From NCBI GenBank assembly GCA_963801055.1, contig CAWDDE010000003.1, positions 1 through 64,000 of the forward strand: a DNA stretch of 64,000 nucleotides, read 5' to 3'. The translations under genes and the position numbers were made by a program. Of the stretch, positions 41,481-49,699 are shown piece after piece; the first letter of the stretch is position 1; each line of letters starts with the position of its first letter. The stretch comes from DASUPK01 sp963801055. GTDB taxonomy: Bacteria; Actinomycetota; Thermoleophilia; Solirubrobacterales; 70-9. Under the pieces are notes generated by a model. That model saw only the letters and a program-made list of their open reading frames with translations. It was not told the origin of the DNA and made no database searches.

Positions 41481-42262
41481 TCAGCGCGCTTCCGCTGCGC
41501 GCAGGAAGGCCTCGAGCCGCTTGTTGTAGGGCGCGCCAGTTGAGGGGACCGTGTGCCCCCGCCCGGAGATCACGGCCCGCTCGGCGGAGAGGGCGGCGGC
41601 GAGCGCGTCGCACACCGCGTCGAAGGCGGCCGAGTGGCCTCCGGAGACGACTAGCACCGGGAAGCCCGCGGACGCCAGCCGGTCGAGCGGGATCTCCGCC
41701 TCCCAGGACGGTCGCTCTCTCTTCAGCAGCTCGACGCCGCGCACCAGCTCCTCCGGGAGCTGGCTGGGAGTGGCGTGCGCGGAGCCGGCGCCGAAGCGGA
41801 AGAGGCGCAGGAAGGTCTCGGTCGGAATCGCGCCCGGGTCGGCGTAGAGGCGTTTCCCGTTGGCGATCATGGTGTCGACGACCGGCGTACCTTCGGCGAG
41901 GCGGAGCGCCCCGGGCTCCGAGACGGTCAGCGAGCGGACGGCCTCGGGCCGGGCCGCCGCGGCGAGCAGGGCGATCACCGCGCCATAGGAGTGGCCGACC
42001 AGGTGGGCACCATCGCCGAGCAGCTCGGCGAAGATGGGCGCCTCGACCTCGAAGTCGTTTCGCTCCAGGGGTGGGCTATCTCCGAACCCGGGCGGTTCGG
42101 GAGGATCAGGCGCCAGCGCTCGGCGAGCGGGCGCTGTTTTCGCCAGGTGACGGCGGCCCCGACGACGTCGCCGTGGACGAAGAGGATCGGCGGCCCCTCG
42201 CCGATCCTCTCGACGTCGAGGTCTGCGCCCCGCATGGTCGTCGCGCGCATTCGCCGCTCCAT
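41481..42262 (-). CDS. Alpha/beta hydrolase (one frameshift)
   Basis: About 260 residues. LDVERIGEGPPILFVHGDVV (oxyanion HG), RWRLILPNRPGFGDSPP, HLVGHSYGAVIALLAAAARP (GHSYG nucleophile elbow), FPVLVVSGGHSAAFDAVCDA (acid region) and VISGRGHTVPSTG (catalytic His). One indel near 42070. Substrate unknown. It is divergent from the glycosyltransferase gene at 42323; the gap is 60 bp. Confidence 0.85.
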
Positions 42263-42322
42263 GATGGCGAGTCTATGAGCGGGGTTGCCTCCGATCCGGC
42301 GCAAAACCTTACGATCACGTGG

Positions 42323-43348
42323 ATGAAGCTGATCATCCAGGTCCCCTGCCTGAACGAGGAGGAGTCGCTGCCGCGTCTGCTCTCCGAGCTGCCGCGCGAG
42401 GTCGCCGGATTCGACGAGGTGGAGTGGCTGGTGGTCGACGACGGCTCGACCGACGCCACGGTCGAGGTGGCCCGTCGGCACGGCGTCGACCACCTGGTCG
42501 GCCTGACCACCAACAAGGGGCTCGCGACCGCGTTCCAGGCCGGGCTCGACGCGGCGCTCAAGCTCGGCGCCGACGTGATCGTCAACACCGACGCCGACAA
42601 CCAGTACCGCTCCGACGACATCCCCCGGCTGGTCGAGCCGATCCTGGCCGGCCGCGCGGACATGGTGGTCGGGGACCGGCAGGTGCAGACCGTCGAGCAC
42701 TTCTCGCCGACCAAGAAGCTCCTCCAGCGTCTCGGCAGCTGGGTCGTCCGGCGGGCGTCCAACACCGACGTGCTGGACACGACATCCGGGTTCCGCGCCT
42801 ACAACCGCGAGGCCGCCCTCCAGCTGATCGTGGTCTCCCGCTACACGTACACGCTCGAGAGCCTGATCCAGGCGGGCAAGATGTCCGTCGCCCTCGAGGA
42901 CGTCGCCATCTCCACCAACCCGACCGACCGCGAGTCGCGCCTGGTGGGCTCGACCTCGTCATATGTCCGGCGCAACGCCTTCGCGGTCTTCCGCGCCTAC
43001 ACGCTGTATGAGCCGCTGCGCGTGTTCATGATCCTCGCCCTGCTGTTCGGCGCCCTCGCGCTGGCGGCGTGGTCGCCCTTCCTGCTCGACTGGATCCTGA
43101 ACGGCGATCGCAGCGGCCACATCCAGTCCCTGATCCTCGGCGCGGTCCTGATGCTGGCGGCGGTCCAGATGTTCGCCCTCGGCATCATCGGCGACGCCCT
43201 CGCCGGCCAGCGGGCGATCGCCCAGCGCGTCTACGAGCGGGTCAGGCGGCTGGAGCTCGAGGCCGGGGTCGAGCCCTCCAACTACGAGCGGCTCGGCCCC
43301 GCTCGCGAGATCACCGTCGAGACGATCGAGACGTCGATCGCCCGGTGA
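42323..43348 (+). CDS. Polyprenol-phosphate glycosyltransferase (DPM1/GtrB-like GT2) with C-terminal membrane helices
   Basis: 341 residues. KLIIQVPCLNEEESLPRLLS, WLVVDDGSTDATVEVARRHG, GLATAFQAGLDAALKLGADV, IVNTDADNQYRSDDIPRLVE (DAD metal site), ADMVVGDRQVQTVEHFSPTK, TDVLDTTSGFRAYNREAALQ, then two membrane helices (FMILALLFGALALAAWSPFL and LILGAVLMLAAVQMFALGII). This is the family that loads a sugar on polyprenyl phosphate for later transfer outside the membrane; the two large membrane proteins downstream are natural users. Its stop overlaps the next GTG by 4 bp. Confidence 0.92.
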   Translation: MKLIIQVPCLNEEESLPRLLSELPREVAGFDEVEWLVVDDGSTDATVEVARRHGVDHLVGLTTNKGLATAFQAGLDAALKLGADVIVNTDADNQYRSDDIPRLVEPILAGRADMVVGDRQVQTVEHFSPTKKLLQRLGSWVVRRASNTDVLDTTSGFRAYNREAALQLIVVSRYTYTLESLIQAGKMSVALEDVAISTNPTDRESRLVGSTSSYVRRNAFAVFRAYTLYEPLRVFMILALLFGALALAAWSPFLLDWILNGDRSGHIQSLILGAVLMLAAVQMFALGIIGDALAGQRAIAQRVYERVRRLELEAGVEPSNYERLGPAREITVETIETSIAR

Positions 43349-43974
43349 GCACCCTCGCATCCGCCGAGGCGGGCGGGAACGTCTACGACAAGTACGGGAC
43401 GTCCAACCCGGTCGCCCGTCGCCTGGTCGCCGGGTTCATGTCGGACCTCGACGAGCTGGTCGAGCGCTCCGGCGCCAACGAGGCTCATGAGGTGGGTTGC
43501 GGCGAGGGCGAGCTCGCGATCAGGCTGGCCCGCAACGGGCTCCGCGTACGCGGCAGCGACGCCTCCCCCGCGGTGCTCGAGGAGGCACGGCAGCGGGCCC
43601 GGGCCGCCGGCGTCGAGATCGACTTCGAGGTGACCCCGGTCGAGGAGCTCGATCCCGCCCGCCATGCCGCCGAGCTCGTGGTCTGCTGCGAGGTCCTCGA
43701 GCATCTCTCGGACCCGGACCGCGCCCTCGAAGTGCTCGCTCGGCTCGCCCGGCCGTGGCTGATCGCGAGCGTCCCTCGTGAGCCGCTCTGGCGCGCGCTC
43801 AACCTGGCCCGGCTCACGTACGTCGGCGCGCTCGGCAACACTCCCGGGCACCTCAATCACTGGTCGAAGCGAGGCTTCTTGCGGTTTCTCGAGAGTCGTT
43901 TCGAGGTAGTCGAGGTGCGCAGCCCGATCCCGTGGACGATGGCGCTCTGCCGCGTACAATCGCCGCCCTCATGA
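43345..43974 (+). CDS. Class I SAM-dependent methyltransferase
   Basis: 209 residues, GTG start 43345 overlapping the GT2 stop. EAHEVGCGEGELAIRLARNG (motif I), VRGSDASPAVLEEARQRARA, LVVCCEVLEHLSDPDRALEV and NTPGHLNHWSKRGFLRFLES. The NxPGHxNHWS..xF motif belongs to glycan-cluster methyltransferases. Residues 2-6 (STLAS) are encoded by sequence matching the tail of the stem-loop repeat described at 43995, so the start region may be repeat-derived. The stop overlaps the next ATG by 4 bp. Confidence 0.88.
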   Translation: MSTLASAEAGGNVYDKYGTSNPVARRLVAGFMSDLDELVERSGANEAHEVGCGEGELAIRLARNGLRVRGSDASPAVLEEARQRARAAGVEIDFEVTPVEELDPARHAAELVVCCEVLEHLSDPDRALEVLARLARPWLIASVPREPLWRALNLARLTYVGALGNTPGHLNHWSKRGFLRFLESRFEVVEVRSPIPWTMALCRVQSPPS

Positions 43975-45785
43975 GGCGCCTGCGACAGACGCTTCACAAA
44001 ACGGGTTGCTCCTTGCGGAGCACCCTCGCATCAATCCGCTCGCGCCCCGGCGTCGCCGCCGTGGTCACGCTCGGCTTCGCCTGGGGAATGGTCATGCACC
44101 AGATCGGCTGGGCGCAGCTCGCCCACTTCGGCCAGGTTCGCGCCTTCGCCGACGGCCAGGCGCAGATCGACCCGTGGCACTGGGAGACCAACGACAAGGC
44201 CTGGGTGGATGGGCACTTCTACTCGGTGAAGAGCCCGGGTGTGGCCGCGCTCACGACCCCCTTCTACCTGGCGATCGACGCCGTCGGCGGGCAGAAGCTC
44301 GCCCGCGCCGCCGCCGAGAACGAGCGGCAAACCGCACATCCGAAATGGCGTCCCGACAGCGTCGTGCCGCTCGAGAACTACGGCTACGACGTCGAGCGCG
44401 GCATGCGCGTCCAGGCCAGGGTGGAGGGCGAAACGCCGATCGTCTGGGCACTCACGCTGATCGCCGCGGTGATACCGGGAGTGCTGCTCCTGCTGGGCGT
44501 GCGCTGGGCCGCAGACAGATTCGTCCCCGGCTACGGGACCGCGGCCGCAATCACCCTCGGCCTGGCGACGATCGTGATGATCTTCGCGGCTGAGTTCTTT
44601 TCCCACGTGATCTCGGCCGCCCTCGCCTTCGCCGCGTTCTGCGTCCTGATGAAGGAAAGGGATGGCCCCGCGCGCCGGTGGATGGTGTTCGGCGCCGGGC
44701 TGCTGGCCGGCCTCGCCGTCACCTTCGAGTTCCAGACCGGGCTGGTCGGCGTCGTCCTGATCGCCTACGCCCTCGCCCGCCCGCATAAAACGGGTCGCGC
44801 TGGCGCGCGCCCTCGCATCATGGTGCGGCGCGCCGCCGCCTACGCGGGCGGCGCGGTCCTCGGCGCCGCCCCGATGCTCGCCTTCAATCTGTGGGCCTTC
44901 GGCAACCCGCTCAAGCTGGCCTATGGCGACGCCGTCGCCTTCCCCGGGGCCAGCGGGCACGACACGCTCGGCCTCAACAGCCACGGCTTCTTCGGCATCA
45001 CCGCCCCCCGCTTCGACAGCGCGACCGACCTGCTCTTCGCGGGCCGCGGGCTGCTGGTGCTCACCCCGATCATGGTCATGGCGGTGGTCGGGGTGTTCCT
45101 GATGCGTCGCCGCCACCGCGCCGAGGCCAACACCATCCTCGCGATCGTCGCCGTCTACTTCATCTACAACTCCGGCTACTGGCTGCCCTTCGGCGGCGGC
45201 ACGCCCGGGCCGCGCTTCCTGATCCCGGCCCTGCCCTTCCTGGCGATCGGGCTGGCCTTCGCCTACCGGCGCCTGCCCGCTCTCACCCTGGGCCTCGCCA
45301 TCCCCTCGGCGGTCTTCATGCTGGCCGCCGCCCTCACGTATCCGCTGCTCGGCAAGCAGGGGGTCGGCCTCTGGGCCGACTGGCTCGTCCAGGGCAGGCT
45401 CGAGCACACCGTCCTGACCGCCCTCGGCGTCACCAACGCCTGGCTCGCGCTCGCCCCCTTCCTCGCCGCCGTGGCGATCGCCATCGTCCTCGCCGTCCGG
45501 GCGACACCGGCCACGCTCTTCGCCGACTACCGCCTGGCCGTGCCCGCAGTGATCGGCTGGGCATGCGTCGCGGCGATCGCCCCCTCGCTGGCCAAGTACG
45601 AGATCAGCTTCCTCAACCGCGGCAACTCGTCCGCCCTTTGGCTGATCGCGGCGGGCGTCCTGCTCTCGCTGCTGACTCTGACCGCCCTCCGGGTGCGCGA
45701 GGCCCGCACTCAGCCGAAGTCGCAGGCGCCAGCGCGCGAGCCGGCGCTCGCCCCCGGGCTCGCGTTCGACGAGCCGACCTCGTAG
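43971..45785 (+). CDS. Large polytopic membrane protein, putative GT-C glycosyltransferase, containing two repeat elements
   Basis: 604 residues and about 12-13 membrane helices (VAAVVTLGFAWGMVMHQIGW, IVWALTLIAAVIPGVLLLLG, FFSHVISAALAFAAFCVLMK, GVVLIAYALARP, GGAVLGAAPMLAFNLWAFGN and others). An extracytoplasmic loop carries YSVKSPGVAALTTPFYLAID and later GGTPGPRFLIPALPFLAIGL. The layout and the co-translated polyprenol-phosphate GT2 suggest a sugar transferase that uses lipid-linked donors, but no signature proves it. Palindromic elements lie inside the coding sequence at 43995-44034 (N-terminal residues HKTGCSLRSTLAS) and 44784-44820 (HKTGRAGARPRI in a cytoplasmic loop). The 3' end overlaps the convergent gene by 76 bp. 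Confidence 0.75.
   Translation: MRRLRQTLHKTGCSLRSTLASIRSRPGVAAVVTLGFAWGMVMHQIGWAQLAHFGQVRAFADGQAQIDPWHWETNDKAWVDGHFYSVKSPGVAALTTPFYLAIDAVGGQKLARAAAENERQTAHPKWRPDSVVPLENYGYDVERGMRVQARVEGETPIVWALTLIAAVIPGVLLLLGVRWAADRFVPGYGTAAAITLGLATIVMIFAAEFFSHVISAALAFAAFCVLMKERDGPARRWMVFGAGLLAGLAVTFEFQTGLVGVVLIAYALARPHKTGRAGARPRIMVRRAAAYAGGAVLGAAPMLAFNLWAFGNPLKLAYGDAVAFPGASGHDTLGLNSHGFFGITAPRFDSATDLLFAGRGLLVLTPIMVMAVVGVFLMRRRHRAEANTILAIVAVYFIYNSGYWLPFGGGTPGPRFLIPALPFLAIGLAFAYRRLPALTLGLAIPSAVFMLAAALTYPLLGKQGVGLWADWLVQGRLEHTVLTALGVTNAWLALAPFLAAVAIAIVLAVRATPATLFADYRLAVPAVIGWACVAAIAPSLAKYEISFLNRGNSSALWLIAAGVLLSLLTLTALRVREARTQPKSQAPAREPALAPGLAFDEPTS
43995..44034 (+). repeat. Stem-loop repeat element, copy 1 (inside coding sequence)
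   Basis: CACAAAACGGGTTGCTCC, a TTGC loop, then GGAGCACCCTCGCATCAA. TGCTCC/GGAGCA pair perfectly and GGG/CCC extend the stem past one bulged T. The flanks AAAACGGGT and CCCTCGCATCA recur in the other copies. It encodes residues 9-21 of the membrane protein. Confidence 0.7.
44784..44820 (+). repeat. Stem-loop repeat element, copy 2 (inside coding sequence)
   Basis: CATAAAACGGGTCGCGC, loop, GCGCGCCCTCGCATCA. Same flanks as copy 1 (AAAACGGGT and CCCTCGCATCA) with a different but still self-complementary CGCG...CGCG stem. It encodes HKTGRAGARPRI in a predicted loop between membrane helices, where extra residues are tolerable. Confidence 0.7.
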
Positions 45786-47504
45786 ATCACCAGGTCGGGC
45801 AGCCGGCAGGCGGTCAGCGGCAGCCCCTTGATCGACTTGCGGGCTGCGCCCGCCTGCGGCGTGCCCTCGGTGAGCCCGAGGTGGAGGACCACCGTCCGCA
45901 CGCCGTACTCCTGCAACTCGCGGACGGTCGCAGCGTCGGGGAAGTTCGCCATGTCGCGGACCAGATTCAGCACCACGGCGGGATTGGTGCTGGCGCGGCC
46001 GTTGACGATGTCGGGGAAACCGTCGGAGGACGCCAGCTGGTAGGCGCGGTTCTGCTTCGCCGTGAGCGCCGGCAGGTGCAGCTGGGGTGTCGGAATCGTC
46101 GTTGTGGAGGCCTGCGCTGGCGGGGCCTCTGGCATCGCCTGATTGTCGAATGGATCGAACGGCAGGCTGCGGCCCTCGGTGACGATCGCCAAGACCAGCA
46201 GGCCCGCCACGGCTGCGGGAGACCAGGCGGGAAGCCGGCTGCGGCGGGCCCACCGCAGCAAGGCCTCACCGCCTGCGGCGGCCAGGAGGGCGAGCGGCAG
46301 CGACGAGAAGGTCACCAGGCGACCGGGCGTGCGGATCGCGTCCCAGCCAGGCAGCGCGTCGTAGAGGACGCGGTAAGGCCAGAGCAGCCCGCCCTCCTCG
46401 CGGAAGCCGAGCTCGAGCACGATGAGTCGCCACAGCCGCGATCCCCAGCCCGATGCGCCATCGCTTGCCGAGGCTGCTCGACCAGAGACCGATGAGCGCC
46501 AGGACCAGAATCACCGCGCCCGGGAAGAGCGTCTTCTCCTGCCAGGTGGTGAGGTCGTCGCGAATGCCGGCCGTAGCCGCGCCCCAGACGAAGTTCTCCT
46601 CTGGTGCTGTGAGAAGGACCTTGAGCGGCCCGGAGAAGGCGGCGACCTCGTGGGGGCTCCGCTTCGCGGCCGGGAAGTTGTCCGCGATGTAGAGATATGG
46701 GTGCGCAATCCAGTAGGAGATCGCGATGAAGACAACGGCCCCCGCCGCCCCGGCGACGATCATCCGCCGCTGGAGTGGCGGCCTGCCCTGGACCAGCCAG
46801 GCCACCACCCCAATCGCAACAGCACCGGCGAGCCCGTAGGCGAACGGCAGGCCGAGCACCCAGCCGATCGAGACCTGCCAGGCCGCCACCACCCAGGCCC
46901 AGAACAGCCACCACGGCCGCTTCAGCCGGATCCCGCGCACCGCGAACGCGATCGCCAGCGGGATCCCGCCGCTCGAGATCACCTGCAGATGGCCGTCCTG
47001 TTCGAGCCTGTAGGGTGCGAAGGCGAACGCCGCACCCGCGATCGCCGCTCCGGCAGGGCTGAAGCCGACCTCGCGCGCCAGCAGATAGGCCCCGAAGAAC
47101 GCGAGCGCGTAGGCGAAGATGAAGAGCAGGTCGTAGCGGACCATCGCAGCGTGCGGCCCGCTGCCGATGATGCCCGTCGGCGCGTAGCCGATCAGGGCGT
47201 CGCCGAAGGCGAGGGAGTCCTTGAGCGGCCAGAAGCGGTTGGCGTCGAAGAAGTGAAGCGGCTGGTGGAGCAGGGCGTGCCCGCCCCACGCCGGCTGCCA
47301 GGCCTCGGCGAGCGGATCACCGATGTCGCGCGGCACCACGCTTCCGAGGTGGATCAGCAGCGGCCAGGTCATCACGACCGCGAGCAGGCAGGAACCCAGC
47401 GCCGCGAGCCCGACCTCCCGGCGATCGACCCCGACGGGTCTCACGGGGGTCGCGCTTGCGTGCGCTCTTTGATCGGCGCTGTCACGCGCCCTGACATCGA
47501 GCAT
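45710..47504 (-). CDS. Large polytopic membrane protein (one frameshift)
   Basis: About 598 residues; ATG 47504 (MLDVRARDSADQRAHAS) avoids overlap with the divergent gene. Membrane helices include REVGLAALGSCLLAVVMTWP, LLFIFAYALAFFGAYLLARE, RPWWLFWAWVVAAWQVSIGW and LYGLAGAVAIGVVAWLV. Extracytoplasmic motifs are PRDIGDPLAEAWQPAWGGHA, FFDANRFWPLKDSLAFGDAL and, past the indel at about 46425, PGWDAIRTPGRLVTFSSLPL. The 'DP.AE.W...W' and 'P.W..IRTPGR' motifs are typical of GT-C-like membrane proteins near glycan genes. A C-terminal soluble domain reads PDAATVRELQEYGVRTVVLH. Tail-to-tail overlap of 76 bp with the previous gene. Confidence 0.75.
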
Positions 47505-47553
47505 GAGCGGGGCATCCTCGCAATTCGTGTCGTCTCGCGGCGCGGCCGGGCAT

Positions 47554-48006
47554 ATGCTCATGCGAGTGGTCGCTGCCCTGATCGTGATCGGCGTGATCGC
47601 CTTCCTGGCGTTCGACGCCTACGTCATCTACCGGGTCTTCAAGGGACGCGCCGCGGCAGACGACTACGGCTCCTTCCCGATCCCCGGCGAGACCGAGATC
47701 ACCGTGCCCGCCGGCAGGGTGAAGATCTCCTACCAGGAGGCCTACAAGGCCGCAGGCGGCGGCGATGGCCCCATCGACTTCTACGTCCCGGCCGCCCTCC
47801 AGGTCGAGGTCAAGGGGGCGGCGGGCGAGCCGCTCGAGATCAAGGGCCCCGGATTCGGGGGAATGGGCTCCTCGGTCGATACAGGCAGTGGCTGGAGCCG
47901 CGCCTTGGTCGGCACGGTGCAGATCACCGAGCCCGGCACCTACACGATCACCGCCGGGCCGGCGATCGAGGGCGGGGTCGAGCCGCAGATCCTGATCGGT
48001 AAATAA
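47554..48006 (+). CDS. Membrane-anchored protein of unknown function
   Basis: 150 residues from ATG 47554 (MLMRVVAALIVIGVIAFLAF DAYVIYRVFKG, one N-terminal anchor helix); an upstream ATG at 47503 would overlap the divergent gene's start. The extracytoplasmic beta-rich part reads DYGSFPIPGETEITVPAGRV, KISYQEAYKAAGGGDGPIDF, YVPAALQVEVKGAAGEPLEI, GTVQITEPGTYTITAGPAIE. Family not recognised. The stop is followed by a stem-loop repeat (48011-48042). Confidence 0.65.
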   Translation: MLMRVVAALIVIGVIAFLAFDAYVIYRVFKGRAAADDYGSFPIPGETEITVPAGRVKISYQEAYKAAGGGDGPIDFYVPAALQVEVKGAAGEPLEIKGPGFGGMGSSVDTGSGWSRALVGTVQITEPGTYTITAGPAIEGGVEPQILIGK

Positions 48007-48010
48007 CGAC

Positions 48011-48042
48011 TAACCGGATTGCGCGATCGCGCACCCTCATCT
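48011..48042 (+). repeat. Stem-loop repeat element, copy 3 (between convergent genes)
   Basis: TAACCGGATTGCGCGATCGCG followed by CACCCTCATCT. The perfect palindrome TGCGCGATCGCGCA forms the stem; the flanks correspond to the GGGTTGC and GCACCCTC(GC)ATC of the other copies. It lies between two convergent stop codons (48006 and 48037) and its tail supplies the pyrE stop, so it could act as a two-way terminator. Confidence 0.6.
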
Positions 48043-48606
48043 GTCCGGCCTGTCCGGGTAGATGTCGTCGATCGTGAGCAGCGGGCGGTAGGGTGCGCCG
48101 GCCGCCTTCTCGATCGCCTCCGCTCCGCCCGCGAGCCGGTCCACCACCGCGGTCACCCCCGCGACCTCGAGTCCCTCCTCCTTGATCCGCTCGATCGCGC
48201 CCACGGTTGATCCCCCGGTGGTGACGACGTCTTCGACCACCAGGCAACGGGTGCCGGCGGAGAGCTCCGGTCCCTCGATCCAGCGCTGCAGGCCGTGCGG
48301 CTTTCGCTCCTTGCGAACGAAGAAGGCCAGCAGCCCGTCGCCGCCATCCGAGCCGATCGCGGCGCAGGCGAGCGGGTCGGCCCCCATCGTCATGCCCCCG
48401 ACGGCGGTAGCGCCGCGCTCGCCGGCCTCGGCGGCGATCAGCTCGCCCGCCGCCCGGAACGCGGGCGGGCGCAGAAGCGCCCGTTTGGCGTCGACGTAGT
48501 ACTGCGCCGTCCGACCGCTCGCCAGCGTCACCTCGCCGATCACCAGGGCGTGCTCCCGCAACTCGGCGAGCAGCGTGTCGCGGGCGCCTTCGGCGTCAGC
48601 CGGCAT
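48037..48606 (-). CDS. pyrE: Orotate phosphoribosyltransferase
   Basis: 189 residues. PyrE joins orotate and PRPP to form OMP in pyrimidine synthesis. HALVIGEVTLASGRTAQYYV, DAKRALLRPPAFRAAGELIA, VGGMTMGADPLACAAIG, FFVRKERKPHGLQRWIEGPE (catalytic flexible loop with RKERKxHG) and RCLVVEDVVTTGGSTVGAIE (PRPP-binding motif). Starts at ATG 48606, inside the end of a tiny Rossmann-like reading frame (48596-48661). No other pyr genes adjacent. Confidence 0.95.
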   Translation of the reverse strand: MPADAEGARDTLLAELREHALVIGEVTLASGRTAQYYVDAKRALLRPPAFRAAGELIAAEAGERGATAVGGMTMGADPLACAAIGSDGGDGLLAFFVRKERKPHGLQRWIEGPELSAGTRCLVVEDVVTTGGSTVGAIERIKEEGLEVAGVTAVVDRLAGGAEAIEKAAGAPYRPLLTIDDIYPDRPDR

Positions 48607-48661
48607 CGGGGCATCCTAGGCGGCCGATGACGCCGGTCGCTCCGGCGACGAACACCCTCAT
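48596..48661 (-). pseudogene. Remnant of an NAD(P)-dependent epimerase/SDR gene (first 14 codons)
   Basis: ATG 48661 encodes MRVFVAGATGVIGR followed by LGCPDAG and a stop inside pyrE. MRVFVAGATGxIGR is the exact N-terminal Rossmann beta1-loop-alpha start (GxTGxxG) of extended-SDR sugar-nucleotide epimerases/reductases, but nothing of the remaining 250-300 residues exists. It looks like the 5' stub left after a deletion that brought pyrE next to it. Transcription would run into pyrE, so it might still act as a leader peptide. Confidence 0.5.
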
Positions 48662-48690
48662 CGCGGCGAGATTACGCGCTGGGCCCGGCG

Positions 48691-49602
48691 CTAGTTGTAG
48701 ACGTGGATCGCATCGCCGAGATGGATCCAGCTGTAGATGTAGACCGAGAACGGGATCGGGTTCCTGACGCAGCCGTGGCTGGCGGCCTCGTGCGTGGGCA
48801 CCGGGTTGTAGCCGTGAGTGGCGTATCCCCGGATGAAGTAGGCGGAGTAGTACATCCCGTGGGAGTTGTACCCGGGGGTCTTCGAGTAGAAGTGATAGGT
48901 CCCGCGAACGGTCGGGGTCGACGACTTCCCGGTCGAGACGTGGAACGTCGCGACGACGTTGTCGCCGTCGACGAGCGCCATCACCTGCCGCGAGATGTCG
49001 ACTTCGACGTGATGGCCCGCGTGGTACCGCGGCCGGAAGTCGCCGCGGCCCATCAGCAGCTTGCGGAAGATCACCGGCTTGTAGCTGTAGTTCCTCGCCA
49101 TCTTGTTGACCTTGCGGAAGGCGAGGGTGGCAAGCCGCGATCCGAGAGTGAGGTGGCCGCTTACATGTGCGCCGAGGTAGTAGCCCGCGTCGACCAGGGA
49201 CTGGTTGTAAAGGCGCGTCACCGGCCCCTTGCCGAGGTGCTTCGGCACGCTCACGGAGAAGCGCTCTGCCGATGAGTTCTTCCCGCCGCTGGTGGCAGAC
49301 ACCTCGTAGTTGCAGCACGAGTCGATCACGAACGGGAGGGAGAACTTCCCGTCGGCACCGACCCCGATCTGCTTCTTCTCCACCGTACGGCCGCTGGCCT
49401 GGACGGTGACCGTCACCTGGTCGCTCGGCACCGCCCCGGGCAGCTGGCCGACCGCAGTCACCCTGTCGAGCAGCCCCGGGCTCTTGGGCCCGTTCAGGTT
49501 GAGGGTGGGGGCGCCCGTGGCCGCGCTCGCCGAGGCGACAGGAATGGCCAGCGCGGCGGCGACGCCAATGAGCGCGATGAAAAGTCCTCCCCGCCGATTC
49601 AC
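48691..49602 (-). CDS. Secreted L,D-transpeptidase (YkuD family)
   Basis: 303 residues from GTG 49602 (NRRGGLFIALIGVAAALAIP, signal peptide ending ASASA). The middle is a beta-rich region (APTLNLNGPKSPGLLDRVTA, VTVTVQASGRTVEKKQIGVG). The C-terminal YkuD domain reads HHVEVDISRQVMALVDGDNV, TFHVSTGKSSTPTVRGTYHF, GYATHGYNPVPTHEAASHGC VRN, which contains the catalytic HGx..SHGCVR signature (His, Ser, His, Gly, Cys, Arg). It forms 3-3 cross-links in peptidoglycan or attaches proteins to it. An internal domain with PVTRLYNQSLVDAGYYLG may bind wall. Monocistronic by position. Confidence 0.92.
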   Translation of the reverse strand: MNRRGGLFIALIGVAAALAIPVASASAATGAPTLNLNGPKSPGLLDRVTAVGQLPGAVPSDQVTVTVQASGRTVEKKQIGVGADGKFSLPFVIDSCCNYEVSATSGGKNSSAERFSVSVPKHLGKGPVTRLYNQSLVDAGYYLGAHVSGHLTLGSRLATLAFRKVNKMARNYSYKPVIFRKLLMGRGDFRPRYHAGHHVEVDISRQVMALVDGDNVVATFHVSTGKSSTPTVRGTYHFYSKTPGYNSHGMYYSAYFIRGYATHGYNPVPTHEAASHGCVRNPIPFSVYIYSWIHLGDAIHVYN

Positions 49603-49699
49603 GTCGCGGCATTGTGCCCGATCCGTCGGCGTCACGGCGTCCTCAGGCGGCGGCTCTACCTGCCGGGCAGTACCGCACGGTCCACGGACGTCGAGCCGC

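Noticed and set aside
48650..48665. A fifth stem-loop repeat (ACACCCTCATCGC)
   Set aside because: It lacks the stem and the left flank; the match comes from the epimerase-like start codons MRV.
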